The notes under the pieces are model-generated. The model was not told the origin of the DNA, made no database searches, and worked only from the letters and a program-made list of their open reading frames with translations. DNA of 64,000 nt from Bacteroidetes bacterium GWF2_41_31 (GTDB lineage Bacteria; Bacteroidota; Bacteroidia; Bacteroidales; F082). Shown here piece by piece: positions 11,111 to 21,299 of this stretch. The DNA is taken from positions 1-64,000 of the forward strand of contig MEOL01000034.1 in the NCBI GenBank assembly GCA_001769215.1. The letters are read 5' to 3'. The position numbers and the translations under genes were made by a program. Within the stretch, counting starts at the first letter, position 1. The number at the start of each line of letters is the position of its first letter.

Positions 11111-11905
11111 ATGAATCTTCCGTTTTACAAATTTCATGGCAATGGCAACGATTTTATTTTGGTTGACAGCCTGTCTCAATCGGTCAAACTGACAGACAAC
11201 CAAATCATGAGGGTTTGTCACCGCCGTTTTGGAGTGGGTGCTGATGGTTTAATACTGGTTCTTCCATCAGTAGAGCATGCTTTTACCATGAAGTATTTCA
11301 ATTCGGATGGTTTAGAAGGAACCATGTGTGGCAACGGTGGAAGGTGTGTCGCGGCCTATGCCTTTATGCGTGGATATGCCACCGGCACATTTTCGTTTGA
11401 TGCCATTGACGGGGTTCATCAGGCTGTTGTTGAGCGGGTGATCAAACCTGGTTTCGAGTGGTTTGTCTCTTTGCAGATGCAAGATGTTATGCATGTTGAC
11501 CGTGATGGAGATGATTTTTTCCTCGATACAGGATCGCCGCATCTGGTAAAATTTGTAAATAATGTCCGCAGCCTGGATGTTTACGCCCTGGGAAAACAGA
11601 TTCGCTATAACAAACATCCTGATGTCGGGGGTGTGAATGTCAATTTTGTAGAGGTAAGCCCGGAAGGCCTTTTTGTCCGTACTTACGAAAGGGGTGTGGA
11701 GGACGAAACCCTTTCTTGTGGAACGGGTGTCACGGCTTCGGCCATTGCGGCTGGAATAAAATTTGGTGAAAACAGTTGGAAAATAGAAACCCCCGGCGGA
11801 CCTTTTTTAGTCGATTTTAAGGTTGAAGAGTGGGGGAGAACCCGGATTTGGCTTCGTGGTCCGGCTGAATTGATTTGTAAAGGTGAAGTGGAATTGATCA
11901 GTTAA
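11111..11905 (+). CDS. dapF: Diaminopimelate epimerase
   Basis: Converts LL- to meso-diaminopimelate for lysine and peptidoglycan synthesis. The two catalytic cysteines sit in the expected halves: MCGNGGRCVAAY and LSCGTGVTASAIA. The N-terminal FHGNGNDFILVD motif is also diagnostic. The frame can open at a GTG six bases earlier (11105), but ATG 11111 (MNLPFYKFHG) fits the family start. About 264 residues is normal. It is followed after 44 bases by an acetyltransferase and then mltG, all on the plus strand and probably one transcript. Confidence 0.97.
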   Translation: MNLPFYKFHGNGNDFILVDSLSQSVKLTDNQIMRVCHRRFGVGADGLILVLPSVEHAFTMKYFNSDGLEGTMCGNGGRCVAAYAFMRGYATGTFSFDAIDGVHQAVVERVIKPGFEWFVSLQMQDVMHVDRDGDDFFLDTGSPHLVKFVNNVRSLDVYALGKQIRYNKHPDVGGVNVNFVEVSPEGLFVRTYERGVEDETLSCGTGVTASAIAAGIKFGENSWKIETPGGPFLVDFKVEEWGRTRIWLRGPAELICKGEVELIS

Positions 11906-11949
11906 GTGATGGTTGATTCATTTTTAAATAATGAAATGAAAGTTGATTA

Positions 11950-12507
11950 ATGCGATTCGATATGAAAAACATGTTACAGATGAATGGGATCAAACTTCGG
12001 GCACCCGAGCCCGATGATGTGGATTTTTTATTCGACCTGGAAAATGACAGCCGTTTGTGGCACTTAAGCAATACCCAATCTCCTTTTTCCAGGTTCGATC
12101 TGGAACAATATGTACTTCAATCGGATAAGGATATCTATTCATCAAAGCAAATCCGCTTCATCATTGAAAAAGTGGATGGCAAAAAGTGTAGAACCATCGG
12201 CACAATTGATATTTTTGACTTCGAACCGAAACATAAACGGGCCGGCGTGGGTATAACGTTACTCGAAGATGAAAGAGGAAAGGGTTTGGCGGCCATTGCA
12301 TTGAAAATTCTGATTCGGTATGCCCTTGGATATTTGAAACTCAATCAGCTTTATTGCGAGATTGAAGAAGACAATACTTCCAGTATCAAATTGTTCGAAA
12401 AAGCAGGGTTTAAGTTAACCGGAATAAAGAAACAATGGGTAATAAGAGGGATCGCCAGAATAGATGTTCATTTTTATCAATTGATAGAAACAGTTAAACC
12501 AGGTTAA
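11950..12507 (+). CDS. GNAT family N-acetyltransferase (RimJ/RimL-like)
   Basis: A 185-residue acetyltransferase: the N-terminal LRAPEPDDVDFLFDLENDS, the acetyl-CoA loop region (AGVGITLLEDERGKGLAAIA) and the C-terminal EIEEDNTSSIKLFEKAGF are those of the RimJ/RimL branch, which acetylates protein N-termini or small amines. The true target is unknown. A second in-frame ATG at 11962 (MKNMLQMNG) could be the start. It sits between dapF and mltG, with one base between its stop and the mltG ATG. Confidence 0.87.
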   Translation: MRFDMKNMLQMNGIKLRAPEPDDVDFLFDLENDSRLWHLSNTQSPFSRFDLEQYVLQSDKDIYSSKQIRFIIEKVDGKKCRTIGTIDIFDFEPKHKRAGVGITLLEDERGKGLAAIALKILIRYALGYLKLNQLYCEIEEDNTSSIKLFEKAGFKLTGIKKQWVIRGIARIDVHFYQLIETVKPG

Positions 12508-12508
12508 A

Positions 12509-13591
12509 ATGACATATTATCATCACAGATACGGAAGCAATAAAAAGAAGAAAAGTGTATTCGCGAGAATAATATTATGGTTTATTCTTCTTCTTGTAGT
12601 GGCAACTGCTACGGCCTCGTGGTTTATGTATGAAATCGTACTACAACCCAATGTATGGACTCCCTCCGGAGAACCGGTATCCGTATTTATACCCACTGGT
12701 GCTGATTTCAATCAGGTGAAATCAATATTGTATGAAAAAGGGCTCATTGTTCACAGAGCGAATTTCGAGTGGTGGGCTCGCAAAATAAACTATCCCGAAT
12801 TAGTGAAACCGGGTCATTACGTTATTCAAAACAACCTGAGTAATAATGCGCTAATCAATATATTGCGGTCCGGAAAACAGGTTCCTGTCAGGGTTGTTTT
12901 TAACAACCAACGCGATATTTACCAACTGGCTGGCAGGGTTTCGGAACAAATAGAAGCTGATTCAGCCTCCATCGTGGCTTACCTAACCAATGAGGCTACT
13001 TTACAAAAATTCAACCTGACCAAAGAAACCATTTCCTGTCTGTTTATTCCAAATACCTATGAATTTTATTGGAATACCAATGCCGGCGGTTTTACTAAAA
13101 GGATGGAGGAGGAATACCTGGCTTTTTGGAACGACGCACGTAAGATGCAAGCCAGGAATATAAATATGACCATCCCACAAGTAATTACACTTGCGAGCAT
13201 TGTTGAAAAGGAAACCAATAAAAATGATGAAAAAGCCCTGATCGCGGGAGTTTACGTCAACAGGTTGAATGCAGGATGGTTATTGCAGGCCGATCCAACC
13301 CTGGTATACGCGCTCAACGATAAGAATATTCATCGGGTGTTGAATGTGCATAAAGACATCGAATCACCATACAACACATACAAGAATCCGGGTTTACCAC
13401 CGGGGCCTATTTGCATTCCATCCATCGCTTCCATCGATGCCGTGTTAAATCATAGTCACGAAGAAAACCTGTTTTTTTGTGCAAAAGATGACCTGTCGGG
13501 ATATCATGTTTTCACCAAATCATATGCACAACACAATCGGAACGCACAGAAATACAGGAAAGCACTTGATGAAATGAAGGTGTTTAAGTAG
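12509..13591 (+). CDS. mltG: Endolytic transglycosylase MltG
   Basis: A 360-residue inner-membrane protein with a basic cytoplasmic tail (YGSNKKKKS) and one transmembrane helix (about residues 20-42), then a periplasmic LysM-like part and the YceG/MltG catalytic domain. The catalytic glutamate is in ASIVEKETNK, and LQADPTLVYAL and SPYNTYKNPGLPPGPI are further family signatures. It cuts nascent glycan strands to set peptidoglycan length. It converges on the AddA-like gene with 15 bases between stops. Confidence 0.94.
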   Translation: MTYYHHRYGSNKKKKSVFARIILWFILLLVVATATASWFMYEIVLQPNVWTPSGEPVSVFIPTGADFNQVKSILYEKGLIVHRANFEWWARKINYPELVKPGHYVIQNNLSNNALINILRSGKQVPVRVVFNNQRDIYQLAGRVSEQIEADSASIVAYLTNEATLQKFNLTKETISCLFIPNTYEFYWNTNAGGFTKRMEEEYLAFWNDARKMQARNINMTIPQVITLASIVEKETNKNDEKALIAGVYVNRLNAGWLLQADPTLVYALNDKNIHRVLNVHKDIESPYNTYKNPGLPPGPICIPSIASIDAVLNHSHEENLFFCAKDDLSGYHVFTKSYAQHNRNAQKYRKALDEMKVFK

Positions 13592-13606
13592 GAGTTTTCG
13601 TATGCT

Positions 13607-16600
13607 TTATACCACCTCTTCTATCTCAATCTCATCCATTAAGTAAACCAACAACGCCTTCACCTCGCCATAACCAAGATTAGTTAGCGCCTGCCTGTAT
13701 TTTTCCATTTGCATGGAATGTTCAGGGCTCTTTACGCCTGTTTTATAATCGATGATTACCAACTTGTTATCTGTCTTTACCACACGGTCGAGCCGGATGA
13801 TTTCTCCACTATTGAGCAAGAGTTCAGTTTCGTTCCTGCACCAAACTCCGGGAGAGAAATAGGGCTGTAATGTTGGATGTTGAACAAGCTGATTTAAAAT
13901 GGAGGTCAATAATTCGGCTTCCCCTGTAGTATAGTTACCCAATGAAACCCTGAAGTTCACCTGAAATTCAATATCCCGGTGATCGATAATATGGGCCAAC
14001 AGCTGATGTAGCATGATTCCATAATCACGCCCGGAGGTTTTTATTGCATCAAAAAACAGCGTTTCATCAGGTTTGGTTACCCAACGGTCGTCTTCCCATG
14101 GGAAAGAGGACCAGGTGGAGAGTTGGTTTGGAAAGAGGTCTCTGTCATTTTGCAATGAATGACCCGGAAGTTGACCAAATTGGTAGGTAAGCTGGTTTTC
14201 GTCGAACAGGTTTTCTTTTTTTAAATACTCAACCAGATAGGAAGCGAGTTTCCCTCTTCTTTTTTCATCGTTGTTGTTTGCCAGGATGAAAAGTGCTTTT
14301 TTTGGCCGGGTAAAGGCCACATACAGCACATTCAGAACATCAAGCAGGGAGCGGTTTTGTTCACGCAAATAAACATCCTCTCGATCGATGAGGGAGAGTG
14401 CTTTTGTCAGTGGAAAGAGTCCTATCTCAAGTTCTTCGGGTTCTGCCAGCCGGATATCCATCCAAAATTCATCTTTTGTGTGTTTGATACGTTCAAGGTC
14501 AGTGTCCGCAATCACGACCGTAAAAGCCAATCCTTTGGATTTGTGGACAGTCATTACCTGGATGGCGTTGGTGTTTTCGGGAGAAGCAATGTAATAGTTG
14601 TTTTTCTTGTCTTCCCACAGGCGGATCATGCTTTCGATGGATTGAGGCGACTGTTGCAGAAATTCATAGTAATATTGAACAAAAACGTTGGCCTTACTCG
14701 CCTTAACCAGGTTCCTCCAAACGAAGTCGGCTATTTCTGTGAGTGGCTTTTGGGCCAGTTGGCTTTCTGTGATCTCAACGCCAAAAAACTGCAACAGGCA
14801 TTTAATGGAATCACATTTCAGTGAAATAAGTTCTCTGAGGAATTGATCTGCATTTGTTTCGGGATGGTGCAGCAACCTCAGGTTTTCGGCGATGGTGGTT
14901 TGTGCGATGGCATCGGTGGGATTGGCCAATAGTTGAAAAAAAGCTGACAATACCTGTACTTCAGGAGCATTGGCCACCAGTAGCGATTCTTCTGAAAGCA
15001 CCTCATAACCCAGCCCAATCAAAAATGCAGCATGCTCCCTCACCGCCTCTTTGGTCCTGCAAAGGATGCCAAGGTCATGCAACGCGTATCCTTTTTCCAG
15101 CAAATTTTCTACAATTTCCCTTATTTTCTCCTTTTTCCGAGCAACAAGTTCGGCCTTGTTTTCTGCTGTAATCAGGTCCACCCTTACCAAACCTCCCGAT
15201 TTGTTGTTGCCCGGGACCAATTGTTCATGATGGGCATATATTTTCGCAATATACTCACCCGATTGGGATTTCAAAAAATCAAAAAACCGGTTGTTAAAGC
15301 GGATTATCTGTTCAAGCGAACGCCAGTTGGTATCGAGTTGTATTTCCTGATAGGCATGTATTAACTGGTTCTCACGTTGAGCCGAAAGAGAAGATCCGTT
15401 GTTTTCGTGCAATCTGGGCAGGTTTGCAAACAACTCTACTTCACCATTCCGAAACCTGTAGATGGCTTGTTTGGCATCGCCCACGATCATGTTAAACCGA
15501 TTGTAAGCCAGCGATTCATCTATTAAGGGGAGGAGGTTGTCCCATTGCAGTAGGGAGGTATCCTGAAACTCATCAATCAGGAAATGTCGGTATTTTTTGC
15601 CAAGCCGTTCGTAAATAAATGGCACCGGCTGCTCAGCTACCTCGTTGTGAACCAATTTATTAAATTCAGAGATGTGTACCTTTCCCGTTTCTTCGGTATA
15701 AGCAGTCATCACCTGACGCAGTTCATGAACCAGGGCCAGCGTGTAGATTTTTTTACTCAGCAAATAAAACATGTAATAGGGCTCTAACAAATCGATCAGG
15801 CACTCAAAATGATGAAGGAGCTGTGATTTGATGGAGTCAATCTCTTGTTTTGCAAAGGCGTTGGCTTTGGTCGATGTCCATTTATCTTCGGCTATATTTT
15901 TTAATACAGTTGCTGTAGCAGGTAACTTTTCAGCATCAGTACTTTTTACCCGGGCAGCTTTGTTAAAGAAATTATAAATTCCATTGCTGCCTCCGGCCAA
16001 ATCACCGGGCAAAATACCATGGATATTAAGCAGGTCGAGTGCTGTAAGTGCTTCTTTTTCGATGGTTGCTTTTTGAAGTTCGAGTTTTTCAAGCAGTTTT
16101 TTGATAAGGATCCAAAGTTCATCTGTTGACAATCCGGCCAGTTTTTTCACCTGAAGAAAACTCTCCTCGCTCAGCTGGCTGGTAATAAATCGGTTGAGCA
16201 TGTAAGTGGGATCCGCGTTTTTTTCCTCCTCGGCCTGAGTGAGTACGAATTTTACCAAAATCTCTGTAAGAATGGCATCGCTACCCACTTTGTCGTATAG
16301 GCTTTGAACAATCTCAGAGGTCATGTCGTTTTGTTCGAGAACCACTTCAAAGTTAGGAGGCAGGTTCACTTCGTTGGAGAATGTCCGGATGACTTTATGA
16401 ATGAAGGAGTCGATGGTACTCACCGAAAAATCCTCGAACCGATGCAGGATGAACGAAAGCACCTGTTTAGCGCTCAAACTAAATTCCTTTTCGGGAAGTT
16501 GTACTTTTTCAAACAACAAAACAATTCTGTCATCCTCTTTCCAATGTCCGTTGACGATGATTTTCAGGGTTTCAATTATTCTGTCTTTCATTTCATGCGC

Positions 16601-16735
16601 CGCCTTGTTTGTAAAAGTGATAGCGAGGATATGCCTGAAATCTTCCGGATGCTTCAAACAAATTTTAAGATATTCGTTTACCAGGGTGGTTGTTTTTCCT
16701 GATCCTGCTGAAGATTTATAAACTACAAGTGGCAT
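13607..16735 (-). CDS. UvrD-type helicase-nuclease (AddA/RecB-like)
   Basis: The 1042-residue protein carries all superfamily 1A helicase motifs in order: I AGSGKTTTLV (about residue 10), Ia LAITFTNKAAHEM, II FLIDEFQDTS, III IVGDAKQAIYRFR, IV LDTNWRS, V IQVMTVHKSKGLAF and VI LYVAFTRPKKALFI. The C-terminus has a RecB/Cas4-type PD-(D/E)XK nuclease signature (RLDRVV then VIIDYKTG). It most likely resects double-strand DNA ends for recombination, as AddAB does. The AddB-type partner, often adjacent in this phylum, is not in this window. The symbol is withheld for that reason. Confidence 0.92.
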   Translation of the reverse strand: MPLVVYKSSAGSGKTTTLVNEYLKICLKHPEDFRHILAITFTNKAAHEMKDRIIETLKIIVNGHWKEDDRIVLLFEKVQLPEKEFSLSAKQVLSFILHRFEDFSVSTIDSFIHKVIRTFSNEVNLPPNFEVVLEQNDMTSEIVQSLYDKVGSDAILTEILVKFVLTQAEEEKNADPTYMLNRFITSQLSEESFLQVKKLAGLSTDELWILIKKLLEKLELQKATIEKEALTALDLLNIHGILPGDLAGGSNGIYNFFNKAARVKSTDAEKLPATATVLKNIAEDKWTSTKANAFAKQEIDSIKSQLLHHFECLIDLLEPYYMFYLLSKKIYTLALVHELRQVMTAYTEETGKVHISEFNKLVHNEVAEQPVPFIYERLGKKYRHFLIDEFQDTSLLQWDNLLPLIDESLAYNRFNMIVGDAKQAIYRFRNGEVELFANLPRLHENNGSSLSAQRENQLIHAYQEIQLDTNWRSLEQIIRFNNRFFDFLKSQSGEYIAKIYAHHEQLVPGNNKSGGLVRVDLITAENKAELVARKKEKIREIVENLLEKGYALHDLGILCRTKEAVREHAAFLIGLGYEVLSEESLLVANAPEVQVLSAFFQLLANPTDAIAQTTIAENLRLLHHPETNADQFLRELISLKCDSIKCLLQFFGVEITESQLAQKPLTEIADFVWRNLVKASKANVFVQYYYEFLQQSPQSIESMIRLWEDKKNNYYIASPENTNAIQVMTVHKSKGLAFTVVIADTDLERIKHTKDEFWMDIRLAEPEELEIGLFPLTKALSLIDREDVYLREQNRSLLDVLNVLYVAFTRPKKALFILANNNDEKRRGKLASYLVEYLKKENLFDENQLTYQFGQLPGHSLQNDRDLFPNQLSTWSSFPWEDDRWVTKPDETLFFDAIKTSGRDYGIMLHQLLAHIIDHRDIEFQVNFRVSLGNYTTGEAELLTSILNQLVQHPTLQPYFSPGVWCRNETELLLNSGEIIRLDRVVKTDNKLVIIDYKTGVKSPEHSMQMEKYRQALTNLGYGEVKALLVYLMDEIEIEEVV

Positions 16736-16769
16736 GTTAGGGTATGGGTTTTTATGAATGGATCATCTG

Positions 16770-19700
16770 TTAAGGAATGGGTTTGTTGGGAAGGTTTTTT
16801 TCTTTCTGATCCAGTTGCTTTAGTCGTTCGCGTTTGCGTGTGTTAATAAAGAATTCAGAGATGTTATTAAATTCTTTTCTGAACACGATACCAACACCCT
16901 GCGTGTAGGGTGAAATCTGGTCGTAGGTATTTGAATTATACCAGGAGTTTACATTTGAATGATTAAAAACCTTCAGCACCCAACGACCATCCGGGGTGAG
17001 CTTATAGCCGATGTTGATGTCACCCACCAGGTTAGAAGCGCTTTGCTGGCTTCGGTTATAAGTCATACCAAAGTTCCCGTCAATCGTCAATCGGTCGTCG
17101 AACAGTTGTGTGGAAAGAGCCACCTCAAACTCTTCCTGCGAAACGGCATCGCCCGGTTTGTAGTTTACACCAATATCAAACGCATCACTGATCTGCGAAA
17201 GCATATTGCTGAGCTGGTTGGCGATGATACCATAATAAGAGCCTGCCAGGTTGATATTTGAAGCGTTGTTAAAACTGAAAGTTCCCAAAACCAGCAAGGA
17301 GATCATCTGTTGGTTCATCATGGCTTGGTTGGTGGTGTCGAGTTCGGCAAAAACCATGCGTTGCAAGTCAGGATCCAATTCGGGAATGGTAATACGGAAT
17401 TGAATCTCGGGATTGAGCAATTCATGGGTCAGCATAATATAACAATTCACCTGCACCTTATTTTTGTACCCCGCCGTTGAATCCACCTCGATGCCAAGAC
17501 TCCGTAAGTTGGTTTTTACCTTATACAATCCTTGGATATTCACATTGGCAGTATATGGGCTGCCAGTCCACGAAATGCGGCCCCCTTTTACCAGGATAAA
17601 CCGTTTGTTAACTACATTGCCAATGGTAAAATGGAATGTTCCGTTATCGACAATATAGTCACCAAATAGATTAAAATCCCCATCTGAGTTAACATCCATC
17701 GTTAAGTTCCCACTTCCTCTGGCTTCAATATTTCCCATGTCGGATGGTAAGTCAATGGAAACTCCGGCATCAGTAGTTATCCCTGCATTAATATTGATGT
17801 CGAATTTCGACTTCATACTTCTTTCTGCATCTATTTTATGGATGGCATCGGCCTCGGCTATACTGTCGGGTGAATTAACAAAAACGATGTAGTCTTTATC
17901 CGAGATTTCTACCGAATAACTTAAAGGCAGGTAGACGAAGGTTCCTTTTTGAGTTCGGGTTGTGATATTCAAGTGAATGTTGTTGGGGCTCCCCTGAAGC
18001 GTGATTCTGCCGGAGGCGATGGCTGTCCCGTAATACAACTGGTTCATCCTGTGGGTGGTGTTAAAAAACAACAGCTTATCGGTGGTCACCACCACATCGA
18101 ATTTCGAATCCCTAAAATGATCGTGTCGTAATTTCCCGGTAATCTCAGCCTTATTTCCAATGGTGTCGTACAGCACCAGGTTGTTAAAGTTTAACGCGTT
18201 TTCTTCAAACTCAATGCTGTTCGAAAACGAATATCTCGTGTTGAGATAATTCACAATCAAGCTGGTGCGTTGCAGCTTTGCCGATCCCTTAAACACTGGA
18301 TTTTTCAAACTTCCGCTAACGGCCAACGAGCCGGAAGTGGTGCCTTCGATCTGGCGAACAAAATCTGCCAGAAAGGGTTCAAATGCTTTTAGTTTGATGC
18401 GGTTAAAACCTATCTTAAGGCTTAAGTTGTCTTCTTCCTTAAAAGGATAGTAATATCCATCAGCAGAAAACACTTCTCCAATTCCTGAATTGCCTTCTTT
18501 GATAATTTGCGACTTTATAAAAATGGCATTCGTGGTATTGTCCCAGGTGTTCAGTAACCTGGCTTTACCCAAATATTCATTATTAAACCAAAAATCTGTA
18601 ATGGTCAGGTTGGATACCAGAGTCGGATTATCATTAATCATAGTTAATTGCAAGCTTCCGTTGATATAACCATTTAAATCAACTTGATACGGACTTGTCA
18701 GTATATCGAAATTCGATAAATTCCAGTTAACAAATTCGGCTGCCAATGAGTCGGTTTCAACTTTTGGCAATGTTCCGGTGAGTTTAAGTTCAGAAGTTCC
18801 TCCGGTAATATTGAAGTTGTTGAATTCGACCTTGTTATGAGCTATTATTATCATATTGGATGTGTCAATCTTCCACAGTGAATCGTTCAAAACCACCTGT
18901 GTTTCGCCCACATGTATATAAGTGGTGTCGTTGAGGGTGGCTATGGCTCCCTCGATTTTTCCCTGGTTTTTGAGAAGGGTGTCATTGTTGTTCCAATAAA
19001 CTCCATAGATAATGGAGTCTTTGCCCATTCTGGCAGAAAGGCTCAGGTCATCAATCCCAAATACGGTTTTATCGTCGTCGGTGCTGTCCTTTAGGATTAC
19101 CCTTGAGGTGCTGTAGTCAATTACCAATTTCTTATGTTGTGTATTAACAACCAGTAAGGTACTATCGAATTTGATACCCTGAAAGCTGAATTTTGGGGCA
19201 AAGCCCTTTAAATAAACACTGTCATTGTGAAAGTTTATTCCACCTTGAATGGTGGTTTGTGCTGACAAAATAATCCCTTTAAGTAACAGTTCTTCAAATA
19301 GTTTTGGCTGTTTTATTACGGCATCCACGTAGATGTCTTCATCTGATATGGAAAAAGCAGAATCGCTGACCCCATCAAAATCGTAATAATGATTCAAAAA
19401 TTCATTCAGGCTATTGCCAATGGTAGTTAATCTAAAGTGCCCTGATGCCGTTAAATCTGCTATTTCCGAATAAAGGGTCATTTCGGTACTCCCGTCAGCA
19501 CGAGTTGACTTTTGTAGTGAAACGCTGTCGATTACATACTCATCCTTGTTGTGGCTGATGGTCGTTTTTTTCAGGCTGATATTGGCAATCAGCCCATCCA
19601 GATCAATGCCCTGTGTTTGTGCCTCAATGGTTGAGGCAACCATCAATTGAGGTTCCTTTATAAATCCAAGTTTATTTAAATCCGCTTTCTCAAGTTTAGC

Positions 19701-21284
19701 CGACAGATTTACTTTTGTCTGATCAACAGATTGTATGTCAGCATGTGCTTCGAGCATCAGGTTGGGATCAACTACCCGGAGGTCGATGAGACCTGAATCT
19801 TCCTGATAGGTCAGCTCGTATTTGATGTGTTGGTAATTATAATCCAGAAGTTTGGTGCTGTCGAGGATGCCTGAGGATTTTATTTTCAGGTGATTCAGGT
19901 TTTTTCCCGAACCTATCGCCTCCAGGTCAAAAGTGGCTATTCCCAGCACTTCTTCCATGTCCAATAAGCTCCCCATATCCACCTGGTTACCCTGAGCGGA
20001 GAGCGTGAACCCTACAGTGTCAGCTTCTTCATGGATAAAACTCACTTGTGCCCGGATTAACCCATGGGTAGTAACGATGTTAAGATTTGTAGCGAAGTCT
20101 TCGTAATATCCATCAAATGTACCTGTTAAAAATAATGGCGCTTTGGCAGGATAGTAGGATGTAAAATCAACAAATCCGCTTTCAGTAGGGAGCCGGAAAG
20201 ATCTTAAATCGCCGGTAGTGAGGTTGATCGACAGGCTGTCGCCGTGAATATCCGTGTTGAAAAAATCGGGTAGCCCTTTCATCGAGATATTTCCCGCAAT
20301 CCGTGTGTTTTGGCCATATTTAATTCTCAACTGCGAGCCTTTTAAATTGGTTACGGTACCTTCTACCTCACCGGTGATGCCGACAATATTTGGCATTTGG
20401 TACATGATATCTGCAAAATATCCGATATCAGCCATGTTTACTGTTGAAGGCCTGAATGTCCCGGTCATGAAAACGGAATCAAGGTAGTATTGATAGGTGT
20501 CCCATGTTTTGGTATGCAGCCCGATATCGGCATTGATCTTTGATTCCCTTAAAATGATGATCGCCTGGTCGGCAATCAACCCGGTGGAACTCAGATAAAA
20601 ATCACTACTGAAATCGGTCACTTTAAGGCCGCACTGCTCCGTGGCACTTAACGAATTAATTTTAAAATGGAGAGAATCGTCCGAGACAGAAAAATTCCTG
20701 ATGCTCAGGTTGATACTGTCTACAACAATATTCGAATAATCCATCGAATTTGACGGGGGTTTCATGGTTTCTTCATTAAACAACCGAAAGTGTGAATTTG
20801 TCAGTTTCAGGTTTCTGATGAATATCTTAAATGGGTTGTCATGAACAATCGAATCGCCGGGTATATTTGCACCCGGCAGGCTGGCGATGAACCTGTTCAG
20901 GTTCATCATGCTATCGCCTTGGTAATAACCCATGTTAAAAACAACTCCATCTAATGTTACTGTATTGAAAACAAGTTTGTTATGAATGATGTCAGCGAAA
21001 ACAGGAAGGGTGGTCAGCTTTTTGGCTCCAATGAGGACATTGCCATGGTCATCGCGAAGTTTTAAACCTTCGAGGGAAACCCCGCTAAACAGTTTAATTT
21101 GGATTCTTTCAATTTCAAATTGATGGTGTAATTTTTTACTCAGGACGTGGGTAATAAGTTTGGCCGATATGGTTTGCACCATAGGACTTGTGAAAAGCAA
21201 GGTCAACGAAGGTGGAATTGCCAGCAGTACCAGCAGCAGGTTTAAAGTAAAGTGCCAAATCTTTTTTTTAATACTTTTGCTCAC
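16770..21284 (-). CDS. tamB: Translocation/assembly module protein TamB (DUF490)
   Basis: About 1500 residues: an N-terminal basic patch and inner-membrane helix (FTLNLLLVLLAIPPSLTLLF), a very long repetitive beta-sheet body expected to form a periplasm-spanning groove, and the conserved C-terminal DUF490 domain (ISLLVLGTFSFNNASNINL, IDGNFGMTYNRS, DINIGYKLTPDGRWVLKVF). AsmA/TamB proteins help assemble outer-membrane proteins or carry lipids across the periplasm. The frame opens with TTG at 21299, immediately against the tsaD ATG. I prefer GTG at 21284 (MSKSIKKK), which leaves 15 bases between the divergent starts. Confidence 0.9.
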   Translation of the reverse strand: MSKSIKKKIWHFTLNLLLVLLAIPPSLTLLFTSPMVQTISAKLITHVLSKKLHHQFEIERIQIKLFSGVSLEGLKLRDDHGNVLIGAKKLTTLPVFADIIHNKLVFNTVTLDGVVFNMGYYQGDSMMNLNRFIASLPGANIPGDSIVHDNPFKIFIRNLKLTNSHFRLFNEETMKPPSNSMDYSNIVVDSINLSIRNFSVSDDSLHFKINSLSATEQCGLKVTDFSSDFYLSSTGLIADQAIIILRESKINADIGLHTKTWDTYQYYLDSVFMTGTFRPSTVNMADIGYFADIMYQMPNIVGITGEVEGTVTNLKGSQLRIKYGQNTRIAGNISMKGLPDFFNTDIHGDSLSINLTTGDLRSFRLPTESGFVDFTSYYPAKAPLFLTGTFDGYYEDFATNLNIVTTHGLIRAQVSFIHEEADTVGFTLSAQGNQVDMGSLLDMEEVLGIATFDLEAIGSGKNLNHLKIKSSGILDSTKLLDYNYQHIKYELTYQEDSGLIDLRVVDPNLMLEAHADIQSVDQTKVNLSAKLEKADLNKLGFIKEPQLMVASTIEAQTQGIDLDGLIANISLKKTTISHNKDEYVIDSVSLQKSTRADGSTEMTLYSEIADLTASGHFRLTTIGNSLNEFLNHYYDFDGVSDSAFSISDEDIYVDAVIKQPKLFEELLLKGIILSAQTTIQGGINFHNDSVYLKGFAPKFSFQGIKFDSTLLVVNTQHKKLVIDYSTSRVILKDSTDDDKTVFGIDDLSLSARMGKDSIIYGVYWNNNDTLLKNQGKIEGAIATLNDTTYIHVGETQVVLNDSLWKIDTSNMIIIAHNKVEFNNFNITGGTSELKLTGTLPKVETDSLAAEFVNWNLSNFDILTSPYQVDLNGYINGSLQLTMINDNPTLVSNLTITDFWFNNEYLGKARLLNTWDNTTNAIFIKSQIIKEGNSGIGEVFSADGYYYPFKEEDNLSLKIGFNRIKLKAFEPFLADFVRQIEGTTSGSLAVSGSLKNPVFKGSAKLQRTSLIVNYLNTRYSFSNSIEFEENALNFNNLVLYDTIGNKAEITGKLRHDHFRDSKFDVVVTTDKLLFFNTTHRMNQLYYGTAIASGRITLQGSPNNIHLNITTRTQKGTFVYLPLSYSVEISDKDYIVFVNSPDSIAEADAIHKIDAERSMKSKFDININAGITTDAGVSIDLPSDMGNIEARGSGNLTMDVNSDGDFNLFGDYIVDNGTFHFTIGNVVNKRFILVKGGRISWTGSPYTANVNIQGLYKVKTNLRSLGIEVDSTAGYKNKVQVNCYIMLTHELLNPEIQFRITIPELDPDLQRMVFAELDTTNQAMMNQQMISLLVLGTFSFNNASNINLAGSYYGIIANQLSNMLSQISDAFDIGVNYKPGDAVSQEEFEVALSTQLFDDRLTIDGNFGMTYNRSQQSASNLVGDINIGYKLTPDGRWVLKVFNHSNVNSWYNSNTYDQISPYTQGVGIVFRKEFNNISEFFINTRKRERLKQLDQKEKNLPNKPIP

Positions 21285-21299
21285 CTGTAAACTATTCAA

